Shown here: one piece after another, positions 16,112 to 25,259 of the stretch
Position numbering within the stretch: position 1 is the stretch's first letter
Layout of the letters: each line of letters starts with the position of its first letter
Assembly (NCBI GenBank): GCA_963850915.1
Contig: CAWKND010000004.1
Coordinates: forward strand, 186,001 to 250,000
Length of the DNA stretch: 64,000 nt
Direction: 5' to 3'
Origin: CAVTWH01 sp963850915
GTDB lineage: Bacteria > Actinomycetota > Actinomycetes > Mycobacteriales > Micromonosporaceae
Position numbers and translations under genes: made by a program
The notes under the pieces: model-generated
What the model was told of the DNA's origin: nothing
Databases searched by the model: none
The model's input: only the letters and a program-made list of their open reading frames with translations

Positions 16112-18022
16112 ATGCGGCAGCATCGTCTCCGCCTGGTGGTCGTCGCTGCCAGTGCCGGGCTGCTCACCATCCCGCTGCTCGGCGGCGCCGCCTCGGCCGC
16201 CCCCGATCCCCGCGTCACCATTCCGGGTACCTCACCGGTATGGGCGACAACCAGCAACGCCGCCGGTACGCCGGCGGCCAGCAGCACAGTCACCTTCCGG
16301 GTGGCGTTGAAGCTGCGTGACGCCGCCAACGCCGAGAAGCTGGCACAGGACGTCAGCAACCCGGCCAGCGCCAGCTACGGCAAGTACCTCACCGCGAGCG
16401 CCTTCAACGCCCGGTTCGCGCCGACCGATGCCAGCGTGGCGAAGGTCAAGAGCTACCTGGCCAGCCAAGGTATCTCCGTCGGTGCGGTAGCCGACGGCAA
16501 CAAGTGGGTCACCGCGACCGGTACGGTTGCCCAGATCAACCAGGCCTTCGGTACCGTCATGAAGACCTACCTCTGGCAGGGCAAGAAGCTGCGCGCCCCG
16601 GCCAGTCCCGTGTCGGTACCGGCATCGGTCGGCGCGGACGTGAGTGCGGTCGCCGGGCTCTCCGAGGACGGTACGCTGCGGCGGCCGGCCAACCGCAAGC
16701 CCAACGCCGACAAGCCGACCGCCGCACAGGCCACGCCGCCACCGGCCAGCCAGTGCTCCGACTACTGGGGCGAGTACCAGCAGACCCTGCCCAAGGCATT
16801 CGGGCAGACCAGCTTCAACACCTACATCTGCGGGTACACCCCGGCCCAGCTGCGCGGCGCCTACGGGACCGCCAACTCGGTGGCGGGCGGGACCACCGGC
16901 AAGGGCGTGACGGTCGCCATCATCGACGCCTACGCCTCGCCAACCATGCTCGCCGACGCGAACGCCTACTCGAAGGCTGTCGGCGACAAGCCGTTCAAGA
17001 ACGGGCAGTACAGCCAGCTCGTGTTCTCGCCGTTCAACCTGCAGGACGAGTGCGGCGGCGAAGAGGGCTGGAACGGCGAGCAGACGCTCGACGTCGAGGC
17101 CGTACACGGCATGGCGCCCGAGGCGAAGGTGCTCTACCTCGGTGCCAAGAACTGTGACGACGGCATCGACGACGCGCTCAACTTCGTGGTCACCAACCAG
17201 CTGGCCTCGATCGTGAGCAACTCGTACGGCAACACCGGCGAGCAGGTACCGGCCGACGAGATCGCCCTGGAGCACGCCATCTTCGTACAGGCGGCGGCTG
17301 AGGGTATCGGCATGTACTTCTCCTCCGGCGACGACGGCGACGACGTCATCGACGGCCTGGACCCGCAGCCCGACTACTCGGCCTCCGACCCGATGGTGAC
17401 CGCCGTCGGTGGTACCAGCCTGCTGCTGGACAAGAACGGCAACCGGGTGACCGAGGTCGGCTGGGAGACCACGCTGGACTTCATCGACTACTCCGGCAAG
17501 AAGGCGGTGTACGAGTCGAAGCTCCCGGGTGACTTCGTCTTCGGCGCGGGCGGCGGGGTCAGTACCCTCTTCGCCCAGCCCTGGTACCAGCAGGGCACGG
17601 TACCGAACGGTCTGGCGAAGTCGCGTGGCGCCGGTGCGATGCGCGTGGTGCCGGACATCTCCGCGGATGGCGACCCGTACACCGGGTTCTACTACGGGGA
17701 GACTGTGGACGGCGTGTTCACCATCGACACCATCGGTGGTACCAGCCTGGCCTGCCCGCTGATCGCGGGTATCCAGGCACTGGCCAGCCAGGGGCGCAAG
17801 TTCCCGATCGGCTTCGCCAACCCGCTGCTCTACTCCCTCGGTAACTCGGCCTACCGCGACGTGACGCCGCAGCCGGCCCTCCACTACGCCAGCGTCTCGG
17901 GTGCCTACGTGGGTACCTTCGACATCGGCAGCACGCAGAAGACGCGCGTCGGGTACGACGACGAGACCGGGCTGGGTACCCCCAAGGGTGCCGCGTTCCT
18001 GGCCGGCGAGGCGACGCACTAA
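16112..18022 (+). CDS. secreted S53-family serine-carboxyl peptidase (sedolisin/kumamolisin type)
   Basis: A 636-residue preproprotease. Signal peptide to about residue 31 (ends GGAASAAPD). A pro-kumamolisin activation domain spans about 45-200 (LKLRDAANAEKLAQDV, YGKYLTASAFNARFAP). In the catalytic domain Glu 323 and Asp 327 lie in EQTLDVEAVHG, and the nucleophile Ser 545 in GGTSLACPLIAG. A calcium-site region near the C-terminus (GYDDETGLGTPKG) is intact. These enzymes work outside the cell, usually at acidic pH. AAGGA precedes ATG 16112. A strong terminator follows. Confidence 0.92.
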   Translation: MRQHRLRLVVVAASAGLLTIPLLGGAASAAPDPRVTIPGTSPVWATTSNAAGTPAASSTVTFRVALKLRDAANAEKLAQDVSNPASASYGKYLTASAFNARFAPTDASVAKVKSYLASQGISVGAVADGNKWVTATGTVAQINQAFGTVMKTYLWQGKKLRAPASPVSVPASVGADVSAVAGLSEDGTLRRPANRKPNADKPTAAQATPPPASQCSDYWGEYQQTLPKAFGQTSFNTYICGYTPAQLRGAYGTANSVAGGTTGKGVTVAIIDAYASPTMLADANAYSKAVGDKPFKNGQYSQLVFSPFNLQDECGGEEGWNGEQTLDVEAVHGMAPEAKVLYLGAKNCDDGIDDALNFVVTNQLASIVSNSYGNTGEQVPADEIALEHAIFVQAAAEGIGMYFSSGDDGDDVIDGLDPQPDYSASDPMVTAVGGTSLLLDKNGNRVTEVGWETTLDFIDYSGKKAVYESKLPGDFVFGAGGGVSTLFAQPWYQQGTVPNGLAKSRGAGAMRVVPDISADGDPYTGFYYGETVDGVFTIDTIGGTSLACPLIAGIQALASQGRKFPIGFANPLLYSLGNSAYRDVTPQPALHYASVSGAYVGTFDIGSTQKTRVGYDDETGLGTPKGAAFLAGEATH

Positions 18023-18039
18023 CGCTGTACCGCAAACAA

Positions 18040-18078
18040 CCGGCCCGGGTCGCAGTCGCGATCCGGGCCGGCTGTTTT
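18040..18078. terminator. intrinsic terminator, S53 protease / SGNH hydrolase (convergent)
   Basis: CCGGCCCGG (18040-18048) pairs with CCGGGCCGG (18063-18071), followed by CTGTTTTG. The preceding CAAACAA gives a T-run on the other strand, so the structure can end transcripts from both sides. Confidence 0.85.
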
Positions 18079-18103
18079 GTGGCGTCTTCTACGGACGGAA
18101 ACC

Positions 18104-18898
18104 TCAGGACGGGCGGGTGGCGCCGAGCGCGTCCACCACGGCGGGGTAGAGCGCGTGTGCCCACACCCGGTACCCGTCGGCGGACGGGTGGAAGCCGTCG
18201 CTGCACAGCGTCCCGGAGTCGGCGCGGAACACCGGACCGGTGGCGGTCGCCAGGTCCACCGCAACGCCGCCGGCCTCGATGACCGCGTCTGCCTGGGCAC
18301 GCGCCATCCGCTTGCCGAGTGCTCCGGCGATCTGGCGCAGTGGCGGCGCGAAGGCGCGCACCGCACCGAGGTCCGGGCAGGTACCCACGACAACAGCGGA
18401 ACCGGCGTCGACCAGCCGGCGGACCGCGGCCGCCAGATGCGCGGCGCTCTCGCCCGGGCGGCGCAGCCGCAGCACGTCGTTGGCGCCCACCAGGATCAGC
18501 GCCAGGTCGGGTGGCTCGCCGAGCAGCGCCCGGGCCACCTGGGTGGCCAGGTCGGTGGCGCGGGAACCGGAGACGGCGACCGAGGAGAGTTCGACCCGGC
18601 GCCCGGGGCCACCGGAGCGGCCGCTGCTGAGCAGCTCGGCCAGGCGCCCGCCGACCGTCTCGGCCACCCGGTCCACGCCGACCCCGAGGGCGGACGAGTC
18701 ACCGAGCAGTACCAGGCGCAGTGGCGGCGCCGCGACCTCGCCGACCGAGGTACGCATCGCCAGCCGCAGGTCCGGCTGGGCGTACCGGCGGGCCCGAGCG
18801 GCCAGTGCCTCGGCGGCGATCAGTGCTGCGCCGCCGACCGTACCGGCGATGAGCGTCACCGCGGCGGCCTTCCCGGCCCGCTTCGCCCAACCGCCCAT
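18104..18898 (-). CDS. SGNH/GDSL-family hydrolase 1
   Basis: A 264-residue protein with an N-terminal hydrophobic helix (AVTLIAGTVGGAALIAAEALA) that anchors or exports it. The SGNH blocks are visible: block I LVLLGDSSALG, block III LVGANDV and block V DGFHPSADGY with catalytic Asp/His. It should hydrolyse ester bonds in lipid or polysaccharide substrates; the substrate is unknown. AGGAGG lies just before ATG 18898. It shares the same blocks and the phrase VVVGTCPDLG with its neighbour, so the two arose by duplication. Rv1075c holds an equivalent position in M. tuberculosis. Confidence 0.85.
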   Translation of the reverse strand: MGGWAKRAGKAAAVTLIAGTVGGAALIAAEALAARARRYAQPDLRLAMRTSVGEVAAPPLRLVLLGDSSALGVGVDRVAETVGGRLAELLSSGRSGGPGRRVELSSVAVSGSRATDLATQVARALLGEPPDLALILVGANDVLRLRRPGESAAHLAAAVRRLVDAGSAVVVGTCPDLGAVRAFAPPLRQIAGALGKRMARAQADAVIEAGGVAVDLATATGPVFRADSGTLCSDGFHPSADGYRVWAHALYPAVVDALGATRPS

Positions 18899-18982
18899 GC
18901 CGCCTCCTGCTCTCCCGACGGGTACCTCAACAGCACCGTGCCGGCTTCCCGTCAGGTGTCCGGCCGGCCACCTGACGCAACG

Positions 18983-20044
18983 TCAACTGTGTTCGCTGGC
19001 CGCCGGCTGCGGATCCGAGCGCCGCTCGGTGAGCTGGCGTACCCGGATGCGCAGCTGTGCCCAGCGCCCGGCCGGCCCGTGGCTGCGCCCCGCCACCCGT
19101 ACCGCGCTGACCTCGGTACCGGCCCGGTCCACCGCCTCGGAAGCGGCCTGCGCCAACGACCGTACTCCTTCGCCACGGGCGAGACTGAGCCGATCGACGG
19201 GCAGCCGATCGACGGACAGCGGTGTACCGCCGGCCACCCGCTCAGCCGCGCTGACCACGGTCGGCAGCAGCGCTGCTGACGCGGCCGCGTACCCGTCGGC
19301 GGACGGGTGGAACCGGTCGGCGCCGAACATGTGCACCGGATCGGCGAAGAACTGTGGCCCGATGAGGTCGCCGAGCGACACCGAGGAGCCGCCGGCCTCG
19401 ACAACTCCGACCGTCTGCGCGGCGGCCAACTCGCGACTCCACCGGCGCGCCACCCAGCGCAGCGGCGGCTGGATCGGCCGGATGGTACCGAGGTCCGGGC
19501 AGGTACCCACCACCACTTCGGCGCCGATCGAGCGCAGCGCGCGTACCCCGTCGGCGAGGTAGCGCACCGACAGCTGGGTACGGATCCGGTGGGTCACGTC
19601 GTTGGCGCCGATCAGGATCACGCCCAGCTGCGGCTCGAACTCGACGGCCAGCTCGACCTGGGGCGGCAGGGCCGGGGTGACCGCGCCGACCACGGCGAAG
19701 CAGCGCACCTGGATCGGCCGGTGCAGCCGCTCCACCAGCCCGGCGGCGAGCAGTGCGCCGGGGGTGTCCCGGGCCCGGTCCACGCCGTAGCCGGCGGCCG
19801 TGGAGTCGCCGAGCACGGCCAGCCGGAGTGGCTCGCCCGGGTATTCGGTGCCGTAGAAGCCGTCGCAGCGCGGTGCCGGCGACTCGGCGCGCGGGATCAC
19901 CCGGCGGGCCAGCCGCGCCTGGCCGACGAGTACCCCCGCGGCTAATGCTCCGGCGATCACTCCGCCACCGCCGCCGTACGCGGCCGCTACGGCCATCCTG
20001 CGGGCCAGGGACCGGGGTGGGAGTACTGCGCTCGCGATGGTCAC
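18983..20044 (-). CDS. SGNH/GDSL-family hydrolase 2
   Basis: A 353-residue paralogue of the neighbouring hydrolase: N-terminal hydrophobic helix (AAYGGGGGVIAGALAAGVLVG), block I LAVLGDSTAAGYG, block III LIGANDVTHR and block V DRFHPSADGY. About 90 residues after block V form an Arg-rich C-terminal extension not found in the neighbour. Two adjacent GTG codons (20047, 20044) are possible starts; GGAGGG upstream is better spaced for 20044. The frame continues to 20227 without support. Same orientation as hydrolase 1, 84 bases apart. Confidence 0.82.
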   Translation of the reverse strand: MTIASAVLPPRSLARRMAVAAAYGGGGGVIAGALAAGVLVGQARLARRVIPRAESPAPRCDGFYGTEYPGEPLRLAVLGDSTAAGYGVDRARDTPGALLAAGLVERLHRPIQVRCFAVVGAVTPALPPQVELAVEFEPQLGVILIGANDVTHRIRTQLSVRYLADGVRALRSIGAEVVVGTCPDLGTIRPIQPPLRWVARRWSRELAAAQTVGVVEAGGSSVSLGDLIGPQFFADPVHMFGADRFHPSADGYAAASAALLPTVVSAAERVAGGTPLSVDRLPVDRLSLARGEGVRSLAQAASEAVDRAGTEVSAVRVAGRSHGPAGRWAQLRIRVRQLTERRSDPQPAASEHS

Positions 20045-20304
20045 CACGCCCTCCCGTCCGGCCGGCCCGCCATGATCCCCAAGGGTAGCGCCGTCGGTCC
20101 GGGGACGGTGGCGAGCGACGCCGGCCCGGTCGTGGCCGCGCTGACTGTGGCTCATGGGGAAAGTGTGCCGGACGGTGCAAAGAATGGAGTGCGGCACACT
20201 TGTTTGTGGGTGACATGCTCGGGGCATCAGTCGGAGATGGGCCGCGCCCCCTTCGGGGACGCGAGACGCGTCAATCGGCGGGCGCGAATCGGCGGGAGGG
20301 CACG

Positions 20305-20658
20305 ATGGCGAGGATCGGACGGACCGCGGCGTTGGCGGCGCTGTGGAAGGCGCTGTCCGGGGCGCGCGGCGGCGAACCGCTGGGCAAACGGCTGAGCTCG
20401 ATCCCCAGGATGCTCAAAGAGACCTTCTCCGGCCGGTACGACGGCAAGGGTCGGCTGGCCGCGATCACCGTCGGCCTGATCTACATCATTTCCCCGATCG
20501 ACCTGATCCCCGAGGCGATCTTCCTGGTCTTCGGCCTGGCCGACGACGCCGTGGTGGCGGTGTGGGTGGCCGGCGCGGTGCTCTCCGAGACCGACCGCTT
20601 CCTGAAGTGGGAGCGCAGCCGCAGCGCCAAACTGGACGGGACGTACGTCCAGCCGTAA
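20305..20658 (+). CDS. DUF1232 (YkvA) small membrane protein
   Basis: A 117-residue protein. The central hydrophobic part carries the DUF1232 signature IYIISPIDLIPEAIFLVFG followed by LADDAVVAVWVAG, two short membrane segments. ATG 20305 is preceded by GGGAGGG; the frame extends to 20200 without support. The role of the family is not established. It ends 52 bases before cbs on the same strand. Confidence 0.8.
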   Translation: MARIGRTAALAALWKALSGARGGEPLGKRLSSIPRMLKETFSGRYDGKGRLAAITVGLIYIISPIDLIPEAIFLVFGLADDAVVAVWVAGAVLSETDRFLKWERSRSAKLDGTYVQP

Positions 20659-20710
20659 GCGCCGGCTGCCCGACCACCCGGTACCCGCCGCGCTGGCCTA
20701 GGCTGGCGGG

Positions 20711-22081
20711 ATGCGTTATGTCGACAACGTCGTCGACCTGATCGGCAACACGCCGCTGGTCCGACTCCGCAGCGTCACCCAGGGCGTAGACGCGCTGGTC
20801 CTAGCCAAGATCGAATACTTCAATCCGGGCGGCAGCGTCAAGGATCGCATCGCGGTGCGGATGGTCGAGGAGGCCGAGAAGGCCGGGCTGCTCAGTGAGG
20901 GCGGCACGATCGTCGAGCCGACCTCCGGCAACACCGGCGTCGGCCTGGCCCTGGTCGCGCAGACCCGGGGGTACCGGTGCGTGTTCGTCTGCCCGGACAA
21001 GGTCTCCCCGGACAAGCAGGACGTGATGCGGGCGTACGGCGCCGAGGTGGTGGTCTGCCCCACCGCGGTCGACCCGGAGGACGCCCGCTCCTACTACAGC
21101 GTCTCCGACCGGCTGGCCCGCGAGATCCCCGGTGCCTGGAAGCCCGACCAGTACGCCAACCCGAACAACCCGCTGTCGCACTACGAGACCACCGGCCCCG
21201 AGGTGTGGGAGCAGACCGGCGGTCAGGTCACCCACTTCGTGGCCGGCGTCGGTACCGGCGGCACCATCTCGGGTATCGGCCGCTACCTCAACGAGGTGTC
21301 CGGCGGTGCCGTGCAGATCGTCGGCGCCGACCCGGAGGGCTCCGTCTACTCCGGTGGTACCGGCCGGCCCTACCTGGTCGAAGGGGTCGGCGAGGACTTC
21401 TGGCCGGAGACCTATGACCGGAGCATCTGCGACGAGATCGTCGAGGTCTCCGACAAGGACTCCTTCGACATGACCCGGCGGCTGGCCCGCGAGGAGGGGC
21501 TGCTGGTCGGCGGCTCCTGTGGCATGGCGGTGGTGGCGGCGCTGCGGGTGGCGCGGGCGGCCGGCCCGGGAGCCGTGGTGGTGGTACTGCTGCCGGACGG
21601 CGGGCGCGGCTATCTGTCGAAGATCTTCAATGACGACTGGATGGCCCGGTACGGGTTCCTGGCCTCGCCCGGCTCCGACGGTACGGTCGTGGACATCCTG
21701 GCGGCCAAGGGCACCGGGATGCCGGAACTGGTACACGTGCACCCGAAGCAGACCGTCCGCGACGCCATCGACCTGCTCCGCGAGTACGGCGTTTCGCAGC
21801 TGCCGGTACTGAAGGCCGAGCCGCCCGTGGTCACCGGCGAGGTGAGTGGCTCGATCGCCGAGAAGGCGCTGCTGGATGCGTTGTTCAGCGGCGGGGCACA
21901 CCTGCACGACACGATCGAGCGGCACATGGGGCCGCCGCTGCCGATGATCGGTGGTGGCCAGCCGATCGCTGAGGCGGTGGCGCTGCTGGAGCGCTCGGAC
22001 GCGGCGCTGGTACTCGTCGATGGCAAGCCGGTGGGCGTGATCACCCGGCAGGACCTGCTGGCCCACCTCGGCGAAGGCTGA
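20711..22081 (+). CDS. cbs: cystathionine beta-synthase (PLP enzyme with C-terminal CBS domains)
   Basis: A 456-residue enzyme joining homocysteine and serine to cystathionine, the first step of reverse transsulfuration. The PLP lysine is in NPGGSVKDRI (about residue 44). The Asn loop SGNTGVGLAL and phosphate loop GVGTGGTISG are present. Residues from about 335 form two CBS domains (LVHVHPKQTVRDAIDLLREY and PIAEAVALLERSDAALVLVDG). These distinguish it from plain cysteine synthases. The pathway partner is the frameshifted metB-like gene 6.6 kb away. M. tuberculosis has cbs (Rv1077) and metB (Rv1079) nearly adjacent, so the DNA between them here looks inserted. Confidence 0.93.
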   Translation: MRYVDNVVDLIGNTPLVRLRSVTQGVDALVLAKIEYFNPGGSVKDRIAVRMVEEAEKAGLLSEGGTIVEPTSGNTGVGLALVAQTRGYRCVFVCPDKVSPDKQDVMRAYGAEVVVCPTAVDPEDARSYYSVSDRLAREIPGAWKPDQYANPNNPLSHYETTGPEVWEQTGGQVTHFVAGVGTGGTISGIGRYLNEVSGGAVQIVGADPEGSVYSGGTGRPYLVEGVGEDFWPETYDRSICDEIVEVSDKDSFDMTRRLAREEGLLVGGSCGMAVVAALRVARAAGPGAVVVVLLPDGGRGYLSKIFNDDWMARYGFLASPGSDGTVVDILAAKGTGMPELVHVHPKQTVRDAIDLLREYGVSQLPVLKAEPPVVTGEVSGSIAEKALLDALFSGGAHLHDTIERHMGPPLPMIGGGQPIAEAVALLERSDAALVLVDGKPVGVITRQDLLAHLGEG

Positions 22082-22108
22082 TCTTCCTGGTGGGCCCTGC
22101 CGTTCTTC

Positions 22109-22125
22109 CTGGTAGGGCCTACCAG
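22109..22125 (+). terminator. short palindrome after cbs
   Basis: CTGGTAG (22109-22115) and CTACCAG (22119-22125) are perfect complements around GGC. It lies 28 bases after the cbs stop within a duplicated stretch (CTTCCTGGT occurs twice). No T-run follows, so termination is likely but not certain. Confidence 0.5.
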
Positions 22126-22250
22126 AACGAACCCCAATAAATCGACCACCGTACCCGCACACACTGTGCGACTACGGTCGCTACGCGTTGCCTATCGTCG
22201 TTACCAGCGGTTAGAGCGGATGGAGCAATCGTTGCGAAATGGGGGAGCCT

Positions 22251-22532
22251 GTGACCGTCTACGGCCAGCCCCGAGAACCGGCGGAAGTGGTCGACCGCCT
22301 GCTCTGGCGCGATGCACAGCTGATGCTCAAACGACATGACTCGGCCGACCGGGCAGGCAACTGCGCGTGGTGCCGCCAGCCGTACCCGTGCCCACCCCGG
22401 CAACTCGCCGAGCGGGCCCGGGCGGCGGCCTACGAACCGCCTCGCGAGCCGGCCGACCGCCAGTCCGCACACCGTGAGCCCGCACAACTTCAAACAGCGG
22501 TGACAACGCGACGCCCCGCCAGCGCCGCATAA
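22251..22532 (+). CDS. small conserved-type actinobacterial protein with CxxC-like cysteines
   Basis: A 93-residue hydrophilic protein. Residues 39-48 contain CAWCRQPYPC, a three-cysteine pattern that could bind metal, followed by LAERARAA. Similar short proteins with this pattern are common in actinomycetes, with no known function. GTG 22251 is chosen because GGGGGAG lies just upstream; an in-frame ATG at 22239 would overlap that site. The C-terminus is rich in Arg, Glu and Pro. Confidence 0.6.
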   Translation: MTVYGQPREPAEVVDRLLWRDAQLMLKRHDSADRAGNCAWCRQPYPCPPRQLAERARAAAYEPPREPADRQSAHREPAQLQTAVTTRRPASAA

Positions 22533-22776
22533 CGTCCCGCGCCCCCACCCGCGCGCCACTACGGCAGGCGACGTGCCTCCGCACGCCTGTCGAGCGTCTC
22601 CGGCCAGACGCGCCCGGCCGCGGGTACCGGCGGGCGAGGACATGTGAGCCCCAACGGTTCCCCCGGGTTCAGGTGTTCACGCGTCCTCGCCCGCCATCCC
22701 GCCATCCCGCCCTCGGCCTTCCAGCTCTTCGGCCTTCCAGCTCGTCCAGCTCTCGGCCTTCCCGCTCCCGGCCTAG

Positions 22777-23049
22777 TTCGCGCCGCTCGGTGCCACAGGT
22801 TGGTCCGACGGGCTGCTGGCGCGGCTGGCCGGGTACGAGGCGTTGCTGCTCGGCGTACCCGGGGCGACTGTTGCAGCCGGTGCGGCACTGGGGACCGCGG
22901 CCGGGTTGAGTGCCGGTCTGCCGCTGGTCGCTTACCTCACCGCACTGGCGGCTGCTGTTGGCGGCACGGTAGTCACCGTGGCGGCCGCGATTCTCCCGCT
23001 GCGCTCGCTCCGTACTCTCCCTACGGCCCGGCTACTCGCCGAGGAGTAG
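22777..23049 (+). pseudogene. C-terminal remnant of an FtsX-type ABC transporter permease
   Basis: Between a TAG at 22774 and a TAG at 23047 an open frame encodes two hydrophobic segments (LLLGVPGATVAAGAALG and VVTVAAAILPLRSL) and ends PTARLLAEE. That layout matches the last two helices and tail of FtsX/MacB-type permeases. Nothing upstream encodes the rest. The preceding 100 bases are low-complexity (CGGCCTTCCAGCTC repeats), and there is no convincing start. It is probably a truncated leftover at the left edge of the accessory region. Confidence 0.5.
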
Positions 23050-23157
23050 CCAGCTCAGGCCAGCTCGAGGTGGCTGTGAGAGGTACGCCGGCCTGTCCAA
23101 GGGGTGTGATTGTGCGAGACTGGCTATGGCTATGGCTGGGGTGGGAGGTGAGCCGCC

Positions 23158-23715
23158 ATGAGCATGGCAGTTTTGGAGCATCTGGGTCCGTGGACGGAGG
23201 CGGACTATCTAGCTCTGGGCGAGACGACCGACCGGATCGAACTGCTCGACGGGAGCCTGTTGGTGAGCCCTGCCCCGAGCAAGCGGCACCAGCACTTGTC
23301 CCGCAGGCTTGCCAATGCGCTGGAGGCCGCAGCCACCACCGCCGACCTCATGGTGTTCGAGGCCGTCAACGTGAGGCTAAGGGGCAACCGGATCGTCATT
23401 CCGGACCTTGTCGTGGCAGACACCGACGACGAGGGCACGGTGGTCGAGGCCGGCGAGGTCCGTCTGGTCGCCGAGATCGTATCGCCGGGCAATGCCGCAG
23501 CCGATCGATTGGTGAAGATGCATCTCTATGCCGCCGCCGGAATCGGCTGGTATCTGTTGATTGAACCAGGGTCGCAGACCGGCGTGACGTTGCGGCTCTA
23601 CCGCCTGGAGGGCTCGCACTACGTCGAGGACTCAGTGGTCACCGGCGGCGGAGTCCTGGAGATGACGGAGCCTTTCGCGGTACGGCTGGAGCTGGGTTCG
23701 CTGCTGGCGCGCTGA
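23158..23715 (+). CDS. Uma2-family (DUF820) restriction-endonuclease-like protein
   Basis: A 185-residue protein of the Uma2/DUF820 family with a PD-(D/E)XK nuclease fold. The likely active-site residues are Asp in VIPDLVVAD, Glu in LVAEIVSPG and the downstream Lys in RLVKMHLYAAAGI. Other family landmarks are GETTDRIELLDGSLLVSPAP and GWYLLIEP. GGGAGGTGA lies before ATG 23158. The biological role is unknown; such genes abound as scattered paralogues in actinomycetes and cyanobacteria. A short copy of the msrA 3' end starts 5 bases after its stop. Confidence 0.85.
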   Translation: MSMAVLEHLGPWTEADYLALGETTDRIELLDGSLLVSPAPSKRHQHLSRRLANALEAAATTADLMVFEAVNVRLRGNRIVIPDLVVADTDDEGTVVEAGEVRLVAEIVSPGNAAADRLVKMHLYAAAGIGWYLLIEPGSQTGVTLRLYRLEGSHYVEDSVVTGGGVLEMTEPFAVRLELGSLLAR

Positions 23716-23719
23716 TCCG

Positions 23720-23834
23720 GTGGTTGCAGTACCCGCCTGGGTTCTTGTCGAGGTACTGCTGGTTGGCATTTGTGAACCGTGCAAGTTTGCCCAAGTGGGG
23801 CATAAGAAAACCCGGCTCCACGAGGGAACCGGGT
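23720..23834 (-). repeat. msrA 3'-end copy A (43 bp) plus tail shared with copy C
   Basis: 23720-23762 repeats part of the msrA 3' coding end (minus-strand coding for QQYLDKNPGGYCNH). From 23765 it continues with a 25-base sequence (ending CGTGCAAGTTTG at 23789) that is identical at 26665-26689. It then reaches a hairpin region at about 23810-23834 that resembles the corresponding part of copy C. The terminator side seen in the other copies is missing. Confidence 0.85.
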
Positions 23835-23892
23835 GGTATATGCCAGCAAGATTAGCACGGAGCCTCAGGCCCGGGTGCCGGGAGCCGGACCG

Positions 23893-24630
23893 CTACCAAC
23901 CTGTTGGTCGGGAGTAGGTGCCGGCTGGGTTCGGTAGCTGGTGGTTGAGTAGGTCCTGCGTGGTGAGCTGGCGCCACCAGTGTCCGCCTACGCCGTCGCC
24001 GGCTTGGCCGCGTAGGGCGCCGGCAAGGTGATTCCGGGACGGATTGACGACGCCGACCGGGACGTGGCCGCGGGCGAATTGGATGGGGAAGCGGAGATCG
24101 CTGTCGTTGGAGATCACGACTGCCGCGTCGACCTGGCCGCCCAGGACATCGACGAGCAGGTGGGAGGCGACGTTGACGTCGGAGCCTTTCTCCTCGCGGT
24201 GGGCGTAGGAGACCATGAACGTCGCCCCGTTCACGGCGTTGCCTTGGGCATCCTGCACCACGACGGGCCAGTTGGCGTGGACGATCTGCGGAACACCCGC
24301 CTGACCCGGCGCGCGTACGGCCAGCGGAGCCTGCTTCACCCGGGCCACGTAGTAGCCCAGTTCCACGTGGTCGACGCTTTGGTAGTTGGTCAACGCCTTG
24401 ATGTAGACGTCCTGGTCGACGTAGCCGGACGGATTGGTCGCCGCGTCAATCAGCGCCGTGCAGTAGACAACGCAGTCGATGGTCGCGCCCTGCCAGTTGG
24501 TACGGCTGCCCGCCAGAGTCGTTGCCAGAGCACGGATGTCAAGCCACCGCCATCCGGGCGTACCGCGGCCACACAGGCCACCCGCGCCGTAGTAGATGTT
24601 GTAGCCATCGACGTACACGCCAACTCGCAC
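23893..24630 (-). CDS. NYN-domain (PIN-like) putative ribonuclease
   Basis: A 245-residue protein with a NYN domain: GVYVDGYNIYYG at the N-terminus (first catalytic Asp), REEKGSDVNVASHLL (second acidic cluster) and DAAVVISNDSDLRFPIQFA (third). NYN domains are PIN-like metal-dependent nucleases of the LabA family, usually acting on RNA. GTG 24630 is taken as start because family members begin right at RVGVYVDGYN and AGGG lies upstream; TTG 24675 in frame would add a repeated SERLVSER segment. It lies between msrA 3'-end copies A and B. Confidence 0.8.
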   Translation of the reverse strand: MRVGVYVDGYNIYYGAGGLCGRGTPGWRWLDIRALATTLAGSRTNWQGATIDCVVYCTALIDAATNPSGYVDQDVYIKALTNYQSVDHVELGYYVARVKQAPLAVRAPGQAGVPQIVHANWPVVVQDAQGNAVNGATFMVSYAHREEKGSDVNVASHLLVDVLGGQVDAAVVISNDSDLRFPIQFARGHVPVGVVNPSRNHLAGALRGQAGDGVGGHWWRQLTTQDLLNHQLPNPAGTYSRPTGW

Positions 24631-24699
24631 GGGCAGCACCCTAGCAATCCGCTCCGACACCAGCCGCTCCGACAACAGGGCCGAGGTCCGGACAGTTCG

Positions 24700-25173
24700 T
24701 TACTCTGCGGTCGGCTCTGGCGATCTCCGCAGGTGGTGGACCAGAGTCCAGATCGGGAGCGCGGCCAGAGCAGCGAATACGGCTGCGATTAGGCCCAATG
24801 GCAACCATTCCAAGGTGTGCGAGGTGGCGAATGCATGCCCGGGATCCGTACCTTGCACTCTGACCTGGAGGGTTTGACCGACGCGTAGCTGGAGGAAGTT
24901 GTTGTCCAGTGGCACGCGATGTCGCGTCGAGGCTCCACTCGTCGGCGTGAAGTCGCCGTACCAGTTGATTCGCTTGCCGCCGCTCTCGGAGTACATCGCT
25001 GTCCAGGCGCCCGGAACGCCATGACCGTGCGTCGCACGCCATGCGTTACCCGCCTGCCGGAAAAACATCGTCGCGACGAACGCCGCAAGCAGGAACGCCA
25101 GCGCAAGGATGGTCACGTCCGTGACGGCCTCCCGCCGCGACAGCCAACCAGTCGTGCTGCGCCCGGATCTCAC
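24700..25173 (-). CDS. two-helix membrane protein of unknown function
   Basis: A 157-residue protein with one helix near the N-terminus (VTILALAFLLAAFVATMFF), an extracytoplasmic domain of about 80 residues (e.g. INWYGDFTPTSG), and a second helix near the C-terminus (LGLIAAVFAALAALPIW). The layout resembles DUF3592-type proteins, but the match is weak. GTG 25173 has no clear ribosome site; GTG 25116 is an alternative that would still keep the first helix. It lies in the same cassette and orientation as the NYN gene. Confidence 0.55.
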   Translation of the reverse strand: MRSGRSTTGWLSRREAVTDVTILALAFLLAAFVATMFFRQAGNAWRATHGHGVPGAWTAMYSESGGKRINWYGDFTPTSGASTRHRVPLDNNFLQLRVGQTLQVRVQGTDPGHAFATSHTLEWLPLGLIAAVFAALAALPIWTLVHHLRRSPEPTAE

Positions 25174-25259
25174 GCCAGGAGGCTAATCGGGATCACCACC
25201 GGGCGGCAGTCGGCCGGAGGCAGCCCGACACTGACACCACATTGCGGCCGGACACGAAC

